Below, piece by piece: positions 50,311 through 59,124 of a stretch of DNA of 64,000 bases. The stretch is taken from assembly GCF_900119075.1 (NCBI RefSeq), contig NZ_FPIP01000009.1:1-64000 (forward strand). The letters run 5' to 3'. The notes under the pieces were generated by a model. It did no database searches, was not told where the DNA came from, and was given only the letters and a program-made list of their open reading frames with translations. A program made the translations under genes and the position numbers. The DNA comes from Ruminococcus flavefaciens. Lineage in GTDB: Bacteria > Bacillota > Clostridia > Oscillospirales > Ruminococcaceae. Within the stretch, counting starts at the first letter, position 1. Every line of letters starts with the position of its first letter.

Positions 50311-51183
50311 ATGGGTAATTTATACAGGGCAATTTCAGCGGACGGTTCAGCTTTTGCAGCTGTTCTTGACGCTAAGGATATAGTTTCGGAGATAGAGCGC
50401 ATACACAAGACCTCCGCAGTCATCACAGCAGGTCTTGGCAGGCTTACCATAGGCGCTTCACTTATCGGTTATATGCTGAAAGGCGAGGAGGACAGCGTAA
50501 CTCTCCGCGTGGACGGCGGCGGTCCTTCGGGACAGCTTGTGGCAGTTGCCGACAGCAGGGGAAACGTAAAGAGCTGCGTGAACAATCCTGTTGTGGAGCT
50601 TCCACTGAATGCGCAGGGCAAGCTTGACGTAGGCGGAGCAGTCGGCAGGGACGGTACTCTGTCCGTTGTCAAGGACATGGGACTTAAAGAGCCATATGTA
50701 GGCGTTATCCCTCTCGTATCAGGCGAGATAGCCGAGGATATCGCGAGCTACTATGCTACCAGCGAGCAGATACCCACGGTTTGCAGCCTCGGAGTTCTTG
50801 TGAATCCAGACCTTACAGTAAAGGCAGCAGGCGGCTTCCTTGTACAGCTCCTGCCATTTGCAGACGAGAAGTGCATAGACACTATCGAGAAAAACGTTGC
50901 GAAGATACGTCCCGTATCGGCTATGCTTGACGAGGGCATAACTCCCGAGGAGATAGCAAATATGCTTCTTGAGGGGCTGGAGCCCAATGAGCTTGATACT
51001 GCCCACCCTGTATACAAGTGCGATTGCAGCCGCGAGCGCACCGAGCGCGTACTCATAAGCATAGGAAAGGACGAGCTGAAGTCCATAGCCGACGAGGGCA
51101 AGGACACTGCGGTAAGCTGTCATTTCTGCGGTAAGGAGTACGTTTTCACTCCCGACGAGATAAGAAAGCTTATAGGTGAATGA
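50311..51183 (+). CDS. hslO: Redox-regulated chaperone Hsp33
   Basis: 290 residues: the N-terminal core (YRAISADGSAFAAV, VDGGGPSGQL) and the C-terminal redox switch CDCSRERTERV and CHFCGKEY (CxC and CxxC) that releases zinc and unfolds upon oxidation to hold unfolding proteins. RBS AAAGGA upstream. Overlaps the phosphatase gene by 4 bases. Confidence 0.97.
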   Translation: MGNLYRAISADGSAFAAVLDAKDIVSEIERIHKTSAVITAGLGRLTIGASLIGYMLKGEEDSVTLRVDGGGPSGQLVAVADSRGNVKSCVNNPVVELPLNAQGKLDVGGAVGRDGTLSVVKDMGLKEPYVGVIPLVSGEIAEDIASYYATSEQIPTVCSLGVLVNPDLTVKAAGGFLVQLLPFADEKCIDTIEKNVAKIRPVSAMLDEGITPEEIANMLLEGLEPNELDTAHPVYKCDCSRERTERVLISIGKDELKSIADEGKDTAVSCHFCGKEYVFTPDEIRKLIGE

Positions 51184-51830
51184 GCATGATAACAGCGATT
51201 TTTGACCTTGACGGAACTCTTGCCGACACTATCTGCGACCTCGGTGATGCAGTGAATTACGGACTGGAAAAGCTGGGCTGTCCCACCCATGACTATGAGA
51301 GCTACAAGCAAATGGTGGGAAACGGCGCGAAAAAGCTCTGTGAGAGAGCTCTTCCCGAGGGGAAAAAGGATAGGTCAGCGGAGCTCCACGGCTTGTTCAG
51401 GGAGTATTACAGCGCCCATTATCTTGACAAAACAAGGCTGTATGACGGCATAAAGGAGACTCTCGAAAAGCTCCAGAGCAGGGGAGTTGTCCTTGCAGTC
51501 GCCACCAATAAGCCCGAAGATGTTGCGAGGGAGATAGTATGGGAGCTTCTTCCCGATATTGATTTCGTAAAGGTGCTGGGCGGCGTGGACTACAGGCCGC
51601 ATAAGCCCGACAGTGCAATACTTATTGAGATATTTGCGGCTCTGCCAGACGCGGAGAACCGCGTGTACATGATAGGCGACAGCAATGTGGACGTTCAGAC
51701 TGCGAAAAATGCAGGGATCACGAGTATCGGCTGTGCGTGGGGATTCCGCGGACGTGCCGAGCTGGAAGCCGAGGGCGCGGACTACATTGCGGAAAGAGCT
51801 TCTGATATTGCAGATATCATATTGAAATAA
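51180..51830 (+). CDS. HAD-family hydrolase, Gph/PGP-like
   Basis: 216 residues. Motif I AIFDLDGTLADT, motif II VLAVATNKP, motif III KPDS and motif IV MIGDSNVDVQTAKNAG, with a C1-type helical cap. Phosphoglycolate-phosphatase-like, substrate uncertain. The ATG at 51180 overlaps the hslO stop (ATGA); an ATG at 51186 is the alternative. Confidence 0.92.
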   Translation: MSMITAIFDLDGTLADTICDLGDAVNYGLEKLGCPTHDYESYKQMVGNGAKKLCERALPEGKKDRSAELHGLFREYYSAHYLDKTRLYDGIKETLEKLQSRGVVLAVATNKPEDVAREIVWELLPDIDFVKVLGGVDYRPHKPDSAILIEIFAALPDAENRVYMIGDSNVDVQTAKNAGITSIGCAWGFRGRAELEAEGADYIAERASDIADIILK

Positions 51831-51834
51831 TAGT

Positions 51835-51905
51835 GTAGGGGACGGCGTCCCCGACGTCCCGAAGTTTACCGTTTTATTGAACGCCTTGCAAGTGAAGGCG
51901 TCCCT
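51835..51905. repeat. Intergenic hairpin repeat, copy A (short)
   Basis: Contains TAGGGGACGGCGTCC and GAACGCCTTGCAAGTGAAGG, shared with the longer repeats at 55073 and 57488. Confidence 0.65.
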
Positions 51906-51921
51906 TAATGTGATATTAAAA

Positions 51922-51947
51922 AAAGCCGCTGCAATTGCAGCGGCTTT
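51922..51947. terminator. Bidirectional terminator between convergent genes
   Basis: AAAGCCGCTGCAA and TTGCAGCGGCTTT, a perfect 26-base palindrome. Confidence 0.8.
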
Positions 51948-51952
51948 GCTGT

Positions 51953-53239
51953 TTATTTCTCAGGTTCAAGAGTTGTCACCTTATGGAGCAGATACTCCTG
52001 TATGCGCAGGGCGTCATTTGCGGTGATACCCTTGCTTGAAGTATCAACGTCGGCATTGTCCGAGCCCTTGGTTGTCAGGTGCTTGCTGTCAGTACCCTCC
52101 AAGCCGTACTTGTTGGGGTTGGCAAGTGCCTGCATTATAAGTACAACGTCCGACATATCCACAGCGCCGTCGCAGTTGGCGTCGCCGTAAACTCTTTTTT
52201 CATTGCCGTCCGATGTAGTTGATGTAGTGGTGACAGATGAAGTTGTTGTTTCTGAAGTTGTAGTAGTTGTTGTTGTGGAAGATGTAGTCGTAGTTGTTGT
52301 GGTTGTGTCAGGCTCCTGCTTTTCAGCTATCGGAGCCATGCTTGGAACACCGTCGCCCCACCAGTCCCAGCGGTCAGCGGTACGGTACTTGTTTATCTTA
52401 TCTCCGTTTGCAGATGTCCATGTGAACACGTTGTCATAGAGGTGTCCCTCATAGTAGTAGAACTGCGCCATTGCACAAATCTCGTCAGCGTAGGTAGCGT
52501 AAGCGCCGTCGTCCTCAGCCTTTGTGCACCAGCCCGTATTGAAGCCCTTGAGACTGTTTCTTACAACCTGATAGTCGTGCATATCCTGCTCGTCTATGCA
52601 TATCTCCGCAAAGTGGAGTATCTTTCTGATACCCATGTGATTGGAGATGATACAGTCATAGAAGTTTGACTCTGTAAAGGAATACTGGAACATCTCGGGG
52701 ACGTTGTCCTCGGGCATGAACTTTGGATCGCAGTCCTTGAAAGCCGTAACAGCGGTCTGCAAGGTGCCGTATGCGTGGGCGGAGTTTACTCCCCAGCCGT
52801 CCTCATAGGCGGTCTCGTGGTCGGAGCCTATCTTGCCCTCGCCGAGAGTGGACTCACGGGAGCCCAGTCCCAGAAACAGAGCATACATTTTCTCGCGGTC
52901 GGTCTGTCCAAGACGTGTGGAAATGAGGTCCCAGTGCTCGTCAATTTCCTTGTAGAGAGCGTACTTGACCTCCTGAACGGTCATTTTGTGGTTGATAGCG
53001 CGTATCTCTGCTGTAGAAGCGTCCGCAGGAGTATTTCTCTCGCCGAAATTCAGCGGATTGCCAACGCCCTCTTTCTGGATGTCACGGGAAGTATCGTGGA
53101 GGGGCTCGCAGGTCTCTCCTGCATAGCACCATTCCTCAGCGGAGGCGTAGAAGCTCTTATCGCCGATATTGGCAACGGTAAGCGAAGAAGCGCTTATAAC
53201 AGCCGCTGTGAGAAGTCCGCAAAGTTTACTAAGTTTCAT
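51953..53239 (-). CDS. Exported lysozyme-like (GH23-like) protein with dockerin
   Basis: 428 residues. The ATG at 53239 follows GAGGTGACAGGT. Signal peptide (1-32), then a helical catalytic-type domain (about 80-300) with LGLGSRESTL and HAYGTLQTAV, like the ES...AxGLMQ motifs of GH23 transglycosylases; a Thr/Ser linker (315-355) and a dockerin (GDANCDGAVDMSDVVLIMQA; second loop degenerate, DVDTSSKGITANDAL). The family assignment is by motif only. It starts 10 bases after the MIF-like gene. The second dockerin loop lacks the usual D-x-N/D-x-D ligands. Confidence 0.75.
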   Translation of the reverse strand: MKLSKLCGLLTAAVISASSLTVANIGDKSFYASAEEWCYAGETCEPLHDTSRDIQKEGVGNPLNFGERNTPADASTAEIRAINHKMTVQEVKYALYKEIDEHWDLISTRLGQTDREKMYALFLGLGSRESTLGEGKIGSDHETAYEDGWGVNSAHAYGTLQTAVTAFKDCDPKFMPEDNVPEMFQYSFTESNFYDCIISNHMGIRKILHFAEICIDEQDMHDYQVVRNSLKGFNTGWCTKAEDDGAYATYADEICAMAQFYYYEGHLYDNVFTWTSANGDKINKYRTADRWDWWGDGVPSMAPIAEKQEPDTTTTTTTTSSTTTTTTTSETTTSSVTTTSTTSDGNEKRVYGDANCDGAVDMSDVVLIMQALANPNKYGLEGTDSKHLTTKGSDNADVDTSSKGITANDALRIQEYLLHKVTTLEPEK

Positions 53240-53249
53240 ACCTGTCACC

Positions 53250-53591
53250 TCAGAAATTGGAGCCGTTCCAGCCCCAGTCGTTGGTGCTGGTGTACTTCAC
53301 GTACACACGGTCTGACGGTATGCCGATATTGTCTGTGAGAATACCTGTGATGTGGCTTGTGAGAGTGGTCAGCGCATTTGAAGAAGCGCTTCCGTAGATA
53401 GATACCTCCACCATAGCGGCAGGAGCGCTCTCGCCCTTGAACCACAGGTCGTACTCAGGCTCGATACCCACCATGAGCCAGCCCTCTGACTTGCCGGGGA
53501 TAGCTGTGATAGCGCGTCCCATAGCGGATTTGATAGATGTTTTCTGCTCCTCGGAAACGGATACGTTGGTCTTGACGTTGATGAATGGCAT
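53250..53591 (-). CDS. MIF-like tautomerase family protein
   Basis: 113 residues beginning MPFINVKTNVSVSEEQK, with the conserved Pro2 catalytic base, and MVEVSIYGSASSNA in the middle. The fold is a trimeric phenylpyruvate tautomerase/macrophage migration inhibitory factor type. GAGGAG lies upstream. Its physiological substrate in bacteria is unknown. Confidence 0.9.
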   Translation of the reverse strand: MPFINVKTNVSVSEEQKTSIKSAMGRAITAIPGKSEGWLMVGIEPEYDLWFKGESAPAAMVEVSIYGSASSNALTTLTSHITGILTDNIGIPSDRVYVKYTSTNDWGWNGSNF

Positions 53592-53649
53592 AATAATTTC
53601 CTCCTCATTGTTTTTTAGCCTTTAGCCATTAGCTATTAGCCGTTAGCAT

Positions 53650-53750
53650 GTTGTATAGGGGACGATGTCCACATCGCCCCGATATTATGATGATGTTAGT
53701 TGACGGGCTGATGTGGGCATCAGCCCCTACAGGATAATTTTTCCTGCGCT
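53650..53750. repeat. Intergenic hairpin repeat, copy B (degenerate)
   Basis: GGGGACGATGTCC...GGGCTGATGTGGGCATCAGCCCC form short stems. Related in style to copies A, C and D but shorter; nothing else is seen here. Confidence 0.5.
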
Positions 53751-53760
53751 GAATTACGGT

Positions 53761-55041
53761 TCATATTTCTATAAGTCCCTCTGAAAGCATTTCCTGAGCC
53801 GCAAGCATTACGCCCAGCTTGCCGCTTGTGTAGGTTATGCCGCCCTGCATCCATACTGCGTATGGCTCGCGGAGGGGAGCGTCTGCGGAGAGCTCGATAG
53901 AAGCTCCGTTTGTGAAAGCGCCTGCCGCCATGATGACCTGACTTGAATAGCCGGGCATATCCCAAGGTTCGGGAGTTACGAATGAGTCAACGGGAGCGCC
54001 CTTCTGTATACCGCGGCAGAATGCGCAGAGATGTTCCTCGTCGCCAAGCTTTACAGCGGTGATGATATCTCCTCTCGGCTCGTCCTTGCGGGGGGAGCAC
54101 TCAAAGCCCAGAAGTGTGAACAGCTCGCTTGCAAAGGTGCAGGTCTTGATAGCATTTGCCACAACGTCTGGAGCGAAGAATATTCCCATGAGCATTTCAC
54201 GGTTCATGCCGAGAGTACAGCCTACTTCCTTACCCATGCCAACGCAGGTGAGACGATAGGAGCACAGCTCTACAAGGTCGGCACGACCAGCGATATATCC
54301 GCCTGTACGGGCGATACCGCCGCCAGCGTTCTTGATAAGGGAGCCGATGATAACGTCAGCGCCTACAGCAGTAGGCTCTCTGTCCTCAACGAACTCGCCG
54401 TAGCAGTTATCGACCATTACGATAACGTCGGGATTGCCTTTCTTAGCGGCATTTATCATTTTCTCAATATCGGCAATAGTGAAAGCTCCGCGGAGAGAAT
54501 AGCCCCGTGAACGCTGTATGTAAGCCACCTTTGCGCCCTTTACGGCTTCGGTTATCTCATCCAGCTTGGGAGTACCGTCAGCGTTCAGGTCGACCTGTCC
54601 GTACTCCACGCCGTAGTCCATGAGTGAGCCGTTGCCCTTGTCGCCGCTTATGCCGATGACCTCTTCGAGAGTATCATAGGGCTTGCCTGTGATAGAGACA
54701 ATTTTGTCGCCTGTGCGGAGAACTCCGAAAAGCGCAACGGAAAGAGCGTGAGTGCCCGAAACGAAGTTGAAGCGCACCAGAGCGTCCTCAGCGCCGAGAG
54801 CCTGTGCAAATACCTTATCGATGACCTCACGTCCCATATCTCCGTAGCCATAGCCTGTTGAGCCGTAGAAGCAGGGCTCGCTGACCTTGTTGTCGGAGAA
54901 TGCCTTGAGGACCTTTGCACCGCAGTATTCGGCGTTTGAATCTATTCTTGCGAAGGCTTCTGCGCAGTTCTTTTCTGCCTGAGCGGCAAGCTCTGCGAGC
55001 CTGCTGTCGAAGCCGTATAAGTCGTTTATCTTATTATTCAT
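53761..55041 (-). CDS. Methionine gamma-lyase-like PLP protein (aluminium-resistance family)
   Basis: 426 residues of fold type I PLP enzymes. FVSGTHALSVALFG, the IVMVDNCYGEFVED stretch with the PLP-binding Asp, and IGSLIKNAGGG with the active-site Lys. This Firmicutes family is annotated as methionine gamma-lyase family or aluminium resistance protein; the substrate is not proven. No strong ribosome-binding site visible beyond AAAGGA. Confidence 0.93.
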   Translation of the reverse strand: MNNKINDLYGFDSRLAELAAQAEKNCAEAFARIDSNAEYCGAKVLKAFSDNKVSEPCFYGSTGYGYGDMGREVIDKVFAQALGAEDALVRFNFVSGTHALSVALFGVLRTGDKIVSITGKPYDTLEEVIGISGDKGNGSLMDYGVEYGQVDLNADGTPKLDEITEAVKGAKVAYIQRSRGYSLRGAFTIADIEKMINAAKKGNPDVIVMVDNCYGEFVEDREPTAVGADVIIGSLIKNAGGGIARTGGYIAGRADLVELCSYRLTCVGMGKEVGCTLGMNREMLMGIFFAPDVVANAIKTCTFASELFTLLGFECSPRKDEPRGDIITAVKLGDEEHLCAFCRGIQKGAPVDSFVTPEPWDMPGYSSQVIMAAGAFTNGASIELSADAPLREPYAVWMQGGITYTSGKLGVMLAAQEMLSEGLIEI

Positions 55042-55072
55042 GTTTTATCCTTTCGATTAATTTGGGGCTGTT

Positions 55073-55277
55073 TGTAGGGGACGGCGTCCTCGACGTCCCG
55101 TTGAGGGAACGCCCTCACTTGCAGGGCGTTCCCTCTTTCAAAACAGTCCACCGGACTGTTTTGAAATTCACCCTTTGCGGAGCGCTTTGTAACTGCGGGG
55201 CTTTGCCCCACACCCCACAAGGGCTGTCAGCCCTTGACCTGACCAAAGGAACACAGTCCCTTTGGAATCCCGTTCAT
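55073..55277. repeat. Composite hairpin repeat, copy C
   Basis: About 200 bases: TAGGGGACGGCGTCC, an 11-base stem AGGGAACGCC/GGCGTTCCCT, AAACAGTCCACCGGACTGTTT, then GAAATTCACCCTTTGCG and a final GGAATCCCGTTCAT. It fills most of the 331-base gap before the lyase gene. Copy D at 57488 is the same in inverse orientation. Confidence 0.85.
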
Positions 55278-55372
55278 AGATTTATAAAGTTATTGCGTTA
55301 AATTATGATTTTTCATACATAAATTATATCCGTTTTTAGCGCCTGTGTCAACGCATTTTCGCGGAAAAGTAC

Positions 55373-56620
55373 TCAGACCTTGTAGCTTTCCGCCTCTTTT
55401 ATGAGCTTCACGTCCACAAGTGCGTCGATGAGAGTTCCGTTTTCTGCGTATTCCTCGGAGAATATCTTGCCGTCCTGTCTTATCCTGCCGAGAAACGCTC
55501 CCTTGTCGTAGGGGATAAGGAGCTTCATGCGCTTTGCGGTCTCGGGGAGGTTCTTCATTATGCATTGCAGGAGCTTATCGAAGCCCGTGCGTTCCTTGGC
55601 GCTTATCATAACGGTGTGGTCGTCCTCGAAAACAGTGTCCGTAAATGGGGCGGCGTCAGCCTTGTTCATGACGTATATCTGCGGTATTCCCTCACAGCCC
55701 AGCTCATTCAGCAGGCTTGCCGTTACTTCTGCCTGTTCCTTTATCTCGGGAGAGGAGAGGTCCTGCACATTGAGGATAATATCCGCCGCCGCAGCTTCTT
55801 CAAGAGTTGACTTGAAGGCTTCGACCAGATTATGGGGAAGTCTCCTTATAAGTCCTACCGTATCTATGAGCATGACGCTTCTGCCGTCGGGGAGCTCTAT
55901 CGAACGGGAGGTGATATCCAGCGTTGCAAAGAGCTTGTTTTCTGCGAGGACTCCTGCGTCGGTGAGTGCGTTGAGCAGTGTGGACTTGCCAACGTTTGTA
56001 TAGCCAACTATAGCCGCGCAGAGAACGCCGTCCTTTTTGCGGCGTGACCGTGAGAAGTTACGGTGCTTTTTCAGTTCCTCAAGCTCTGCTTCAAGGTAGC
56101 TGATACGCTTGCGGATATGGCGCTTGTCGGTCTCCAGCTTTGTTTCACCGGGACCTCTTGTGCCGATACCGCCGCCAAGTCTCGAAAGGGCAGTACCCAT
56201 GCCCGTGAGACGGGGAAGTCTGTACTTCTGCTGAGCAAGCTCAACTTGCAGCTTGCCCTCTTTTGTACGGGCTCTCTGAGCGAAAATATCCAGTATCAGC
56301 GTAGTTCTGTCGATAACCCGGACGTCCAGTATCTCCTCGATATTGCGCACCTGAACTCCCGTAAGCTCGTGGTCGAAGATGACAAGCTCTGCGCCGAGGG
56401 CTTCGAGCTGTTCTTTCAGCTCTTCCAGTCTGCCTGCCCCCATACAGGTGGCGGAGTCGTAGGCAGGGCGCTTCTGTATTATAGAGCCCACCACTTCTGC
56501 GTTTGCAGTGGTCGCCAACTCTTCAAGCTCGGCTATAGAGACCTCGGCGTCAAATTCGCCTGTATCAACGCAGGCGAGGACTGCTTTTACGGGAATGTCG
56601 TCGGTCTTGTTTTCGTACAT
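55373..56620 (-). CDS. hflX: Ribosome-associated GTPase HflX
   Basis: 415 residues: N-terminal HflX domain (EVVGSIIQKRP, MGAGRLEELKEQL), a coiled-coil (RLGGGIGTRGPGETKLETDKR), and the G domain with IVGYTNVGKSTL (G1), LFATLDIT (G2), DTVGLIRRLPH (G3) and YVMNKAD (G4). HflX binds the large ribosomal subunit and splits stalled ribosomes. Single cistron or co-transcribed with the GIY-YIG gene 13 bases upstream. Confidence 0.97.
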   Translation of the reverse strand: MYENKTDDIPVKAVLACVDTGEFDAEVSIAELEELATTANAEVVGSIIQKRPAYDSATCMGAGRLEELKEQLEALGAELVIFDHELTGVQVRNIEEILDVRVIDRTTLILDIFAQRARTKEGKLQVELAQQKYRLPRLTGMGTALSRLGGGIGTRGPGETKLETDKRHIRKRISYLEAELEELKKHRNFSRSRRKKDGVLCAAIVGYTNVGKSTLLNALTDAGVLAENKLFATLDITSRSIELPDGRSVMLIDTVGLIRRLPHNLVEAFKSTLEEAAAADIILNVQDLSSPEIKEQAEVTASLLNELGCEGIPQIYVMNKADAAPFTDTVFEDDHTVMISAKERTGFDKLLQCIMKNLPETAKRMKLLIPYDKGAFLGRIRQDGKIFSEEYAENGTLIDALVDVKLIKEAESYKV

Positions 56621-56633
56621 ATGGTACTCCTTG

Positions 56634-56942
56634 TCAGATTATTTCTCGGCAGTAAAGCTCAGCGTTTTCGGAGCGTATAAGCTCCGAAAAGCAGGAATTA
56701 TCCGCAATAAGCCTGAGCTTTTGCGCTTTTGTGAGCTGTTTTATGCGGTATTCCAGCTTTGAAGCGAGACTTCTGTCGCCGCAGCTCCAGAGAGCTTCAA
56801 GGGACAGGAATTTGTGGGAGCGCGTGAACTTTGCGCCTTTGGGAGTTCTGCGTTCATGCTCGTCCATTCTGCGGTCAACGTCGGTGGTTATGCCCGTGTA
56901 GAGCAGGTCTCCCTCGCATTTTATGATGTAAACGTAGTACAT
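56634..56942 (-). CDS. GIY-YIG nuclease superfamily protein (UPF0213-like)
   Basis: 102 residues: YYVYIIKCEGDLLYTGIT and TDVDRRMDEHERRTPKGAKFTRSHKF form the GIY-YIG core with the conserved Arg. Small proteins of this group have no proven role. Start 11 bases after ispF on the same strand. Confidence 0.93.
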   Translation of the reverse strand: MYYVYIIKCEGDLLYTGITTDVDRRMDEHERRTPKGAKFTRSHKFLSLEALWSCGDRSLASKLEYRIKQLTKAQKLRLIADNSCFSELIRSENAELYCREII

Positions 56943-56953
56943 CGGGAGCTATT

Positions 56954-57430
56954 TCAGACTTTGCACATGAGAGCTACAGCATGAGCGGACATACCAAGCT
57001 TTTCGCCTGTGAAGCCCAGATGCTCCTCGGTTGTAGCCTTAACGCTGATCTGTGATACGTCGCAGCCGCAAACCTTGGCGATATTCTCGCGCATAGCCAT
57101 GATATGTGGAGCAAGCTTAGGAGCCTGAGCAATGATAGTAGCGTCGATGTTGCCTATTTCCCAGCCCTCGGCTCTTATCCTGCGGCAAACCTCAGCCATG
57201 AGCTTCATGCTGTCGGCGTCCTTGAAGCTGTCATCGTTGTCGGGGAAGAGGTGACCGATGTCGCCCATAGCGAGAGCGCCCAGCATGGCGTCCATTATGG
57301 CGTGGACGAGAACGTCAGCGTCCGAGTGACCGAGAAGCCCCGTAACGTGAGGTATCTCGATGCCGCCGAGAATGAGCTTTCTGCCCTCCACCAGCTTGTG
57401 AACGTCGTAACCGTGACCTATTCTGAACAT
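56954..57430 (-). CDS. ispF: 2-C-methyl-D-erythritol 2,4-cyclodiphosphate synthase
   Basis: 158 residues; start at 57430 with GAAAGGAG 6 bases upstream. [10 protein letters not shown] and [20 protein letters not shown] carry the zinc ligands; [10 protein letters not shown] and [16 protein letters not shown] are the other signatures. It makes the cyclic diphosphate in the MEP route to isoprenoids. Confidence 0.97.
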   Translation of the reverse strand: MFRIGHGYDVHKLVEGRKLILGGIEIPHVTGLLGHSDADVLVHAIMDAMLGALAMGDIGHLFPDNDDSFKDADSMKLMAEVCRRIRAEGWEIGNIDATIIAQAPKLAPHIMAMRENIAKVCGCDVSQISVKATTEEHLGFTGEKLGMSAHAVALMCKV

Positions 57431-57487
57431 ATTTTTCTCCTTTCGATAAGTAAGTAGAAGAATTACAGTAATTTTTTGCTTAGCGCA

Positions 57488-57678
57488 TGAATGGGATTCC
57501 AAAGGGACTTTGTCCCTTTGGCGGAGTGACTCCCCACACTGTGGGGAGTAACCCCACAGTTACAAAGCCCCTCGCAAAGGGTGAATTTCCAAACAGTCCG
57601 GTGGACTGTTTGGAAAGAGGGAACGCCTTGCAAGAGAAGGCGTTCCCTTAAAGGGACGTCGAGGACGCCGTCCCCTAT
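57488..57678. repeat. Composite hairpin repeat, copy D (inverted relative to C)
   Basis: Begins ATGAATGGGATTCC and ends GGACGCCGTCCCCTA, the reverse complement order of copy C. Stems include AAACAGTCCGGTGGACTGTTT. Copies C and D flank hflX, the GIY-YIG gene and ispF. Confidence 0.85.
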
Positions 57679-57687
57679 AAATGCGTG

Positions 57688-58896
57688 TTATGATGTGGCT
57701 TTTGTTTCAACAGCCGTTTCTGCTTCATCATGGGATTTTCCGAAAAGCAGCTTTAAAATTATCGGCGTAACGATACTCGATACGATTATGAGCAGTATTA
57801 CTGCCGTAAAGTAGGACGAGTCGATTATGCCGAGCCCCAGTCCCTTGTTTGTGATGATGAGGGCTACCTCGCCGCGTGTCATCATGCCTGCGCCTATTTT
57901 CAGGCAGTCTATCCAGCTGTACCTGAAGCATTTCGATGCAAGTCCGCAGCCGATGACCTTGCTGAGCATAGCTACCAGAACAAAGCCTATTGAGAACACT
58001 ATCATGCTTGAATCAACGGTGCGAAGGTCTGTTTCAAGACCGATACCTACAAAAAACATAGGTGCAAAGAACATATATCCGTTGATATTTACGCGGCGGT
58101 CTATGTACTCGGCATCGCGGACGTTGCAGAGGATTATTCCTGCGATATAAGCGCCTGTGATATCGGCGATACCGAAGTATTTCTCGGCAATATACGCCAT
58201 TATGAAGCAAAGGGTTATAGCGATGATAGGTATACGTCTTGTGTGAGCGTGTCTGTCATCGTAAAACTTGAACACCTTGTAGATAACGAAGCCTATCACC
58301 AGTGAAAGCACAAGGAAAAGCAGTATCTTTCCCGTAACGATGAGAGTATTGCTGTCGGGATCCTTGAAGCCGAGTACAAAGGTGAGGACGATGATACCGA
58401 TAACGTCATCGATTATAGCGGCGCTGAGTATGGTCTGTCCCACGCGGCTTTTCAGCTTGCCCATTTCCTTCAGCACCTCGACGGTTATGCCGACGGAGGT
58501 CGCTGTCATTATACAGCCGATGAACACCGCCTTGAAGAACTCGTCGGAGCCAAACTCCGAGAAGCCGTAAACGCACATATAAAGCAGACTTCCGCCGATC
58601 AGCGGTACTAAAACTCCCACGCAGGCGATAAAGAACGCCGCAAATCCCGATTTTTTCATTTCCTGAAGGTTCGTTTCAAGTCCTGCCGAGAACATAATGA
58701 GTATAACGCCTATCTCAGCCATTTGCTTGATAAAGGAAGTAGGCTGCACCCAGCCCAGCAGACAGGGACCGATAAGCAGTCCTGCGACTATCTCGCCCAC
58801 GACCATGGGAGCTTTCAGCCGTCTTGCAAGAAGTCCCGCACCCTTTGCGCAGATGAAAATTATCGCAAGGTCCTTCAGAATCTCATAAGTTGCCAT
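57688..58896 (-). CDS. Cation:proton antiporter, CPA2 family
   Basis: 402 residues with about 12 transmembrane segments. The paired-acid region, ITGAYIAGIILCNV, and SAAIIDDVIGIIVLTFVLG are like the KefB/NapA-type CPA2 exchangers, with Asp-Asp in IIDDVIG near the ion site. No C-terminal RCK domain. It should exchange Na+ or K+ for protons across the membrane. The gene is alone; AAAGGA precedes ATG. Confidence 0.93.
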   Translation of the reverse strand: MATYEILKDLAIIFICAKGAGLLARRLKAPMVVGEIVAGLLIGPCLLGWVQPTSFIKQMAEIGVILIMFSAGLETNLQEMKKSGFAAFFIACVGVLVPLIGGSLLYMCVYGFSEFGSDEFFKAVFIGCIMTATSVGITVEVLKEMGKLKSRVGQTILSAAIIDDVIGIIVLTFVLGFKDPDSNTLIVTGKILLFLVLSLVIGFVIYKVFKFYDDRHAHTRRIPIIAITLCFIMAYIAEKYFGIADITGAYIAGIILCNVRDAEYIDRRVNINGYMFFAPMFFVGIGLETDLRTVDSSMIVFSIGFVLVAMLSKVIGCGLASKCFRYSWIDCLKIGAGMMTRGEVALIITNKGLGLGIIDSSYFTAVILLIIVSSIVTPIILKLLFGKSHDEAETAVETKATS

Positions 58897-59039
58897 TCAT
58901 ATTCATATCCTTTCGCAAATAAAGGGAGCACAAATGCTCCCATATACATTTATTATACTATGAAACCTTGCAGTTGTCAACTTTTTTGCGGTTCTGACCG
59001 AAAAACAGCACTTTTTAGCGAAAAACCGCAAGAATTGGG

Positions 59040-59068
59040 TTGCAAATATGAAGATGATGTGATATAAT
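59040..59068 (+). promoter_or_regulatory. Promoter of the 59125 lipoprotein gene
   Basis: TTGCAA, 17 bases, TATAAT, 56 bases before the start codon. Confidence 0.65.
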
Positions 59069-59124
59069 AGCTTAAATTAACTAATTCACACAGTAATCAA
59101 ATTTATGTAAGGACGGTCAATACT

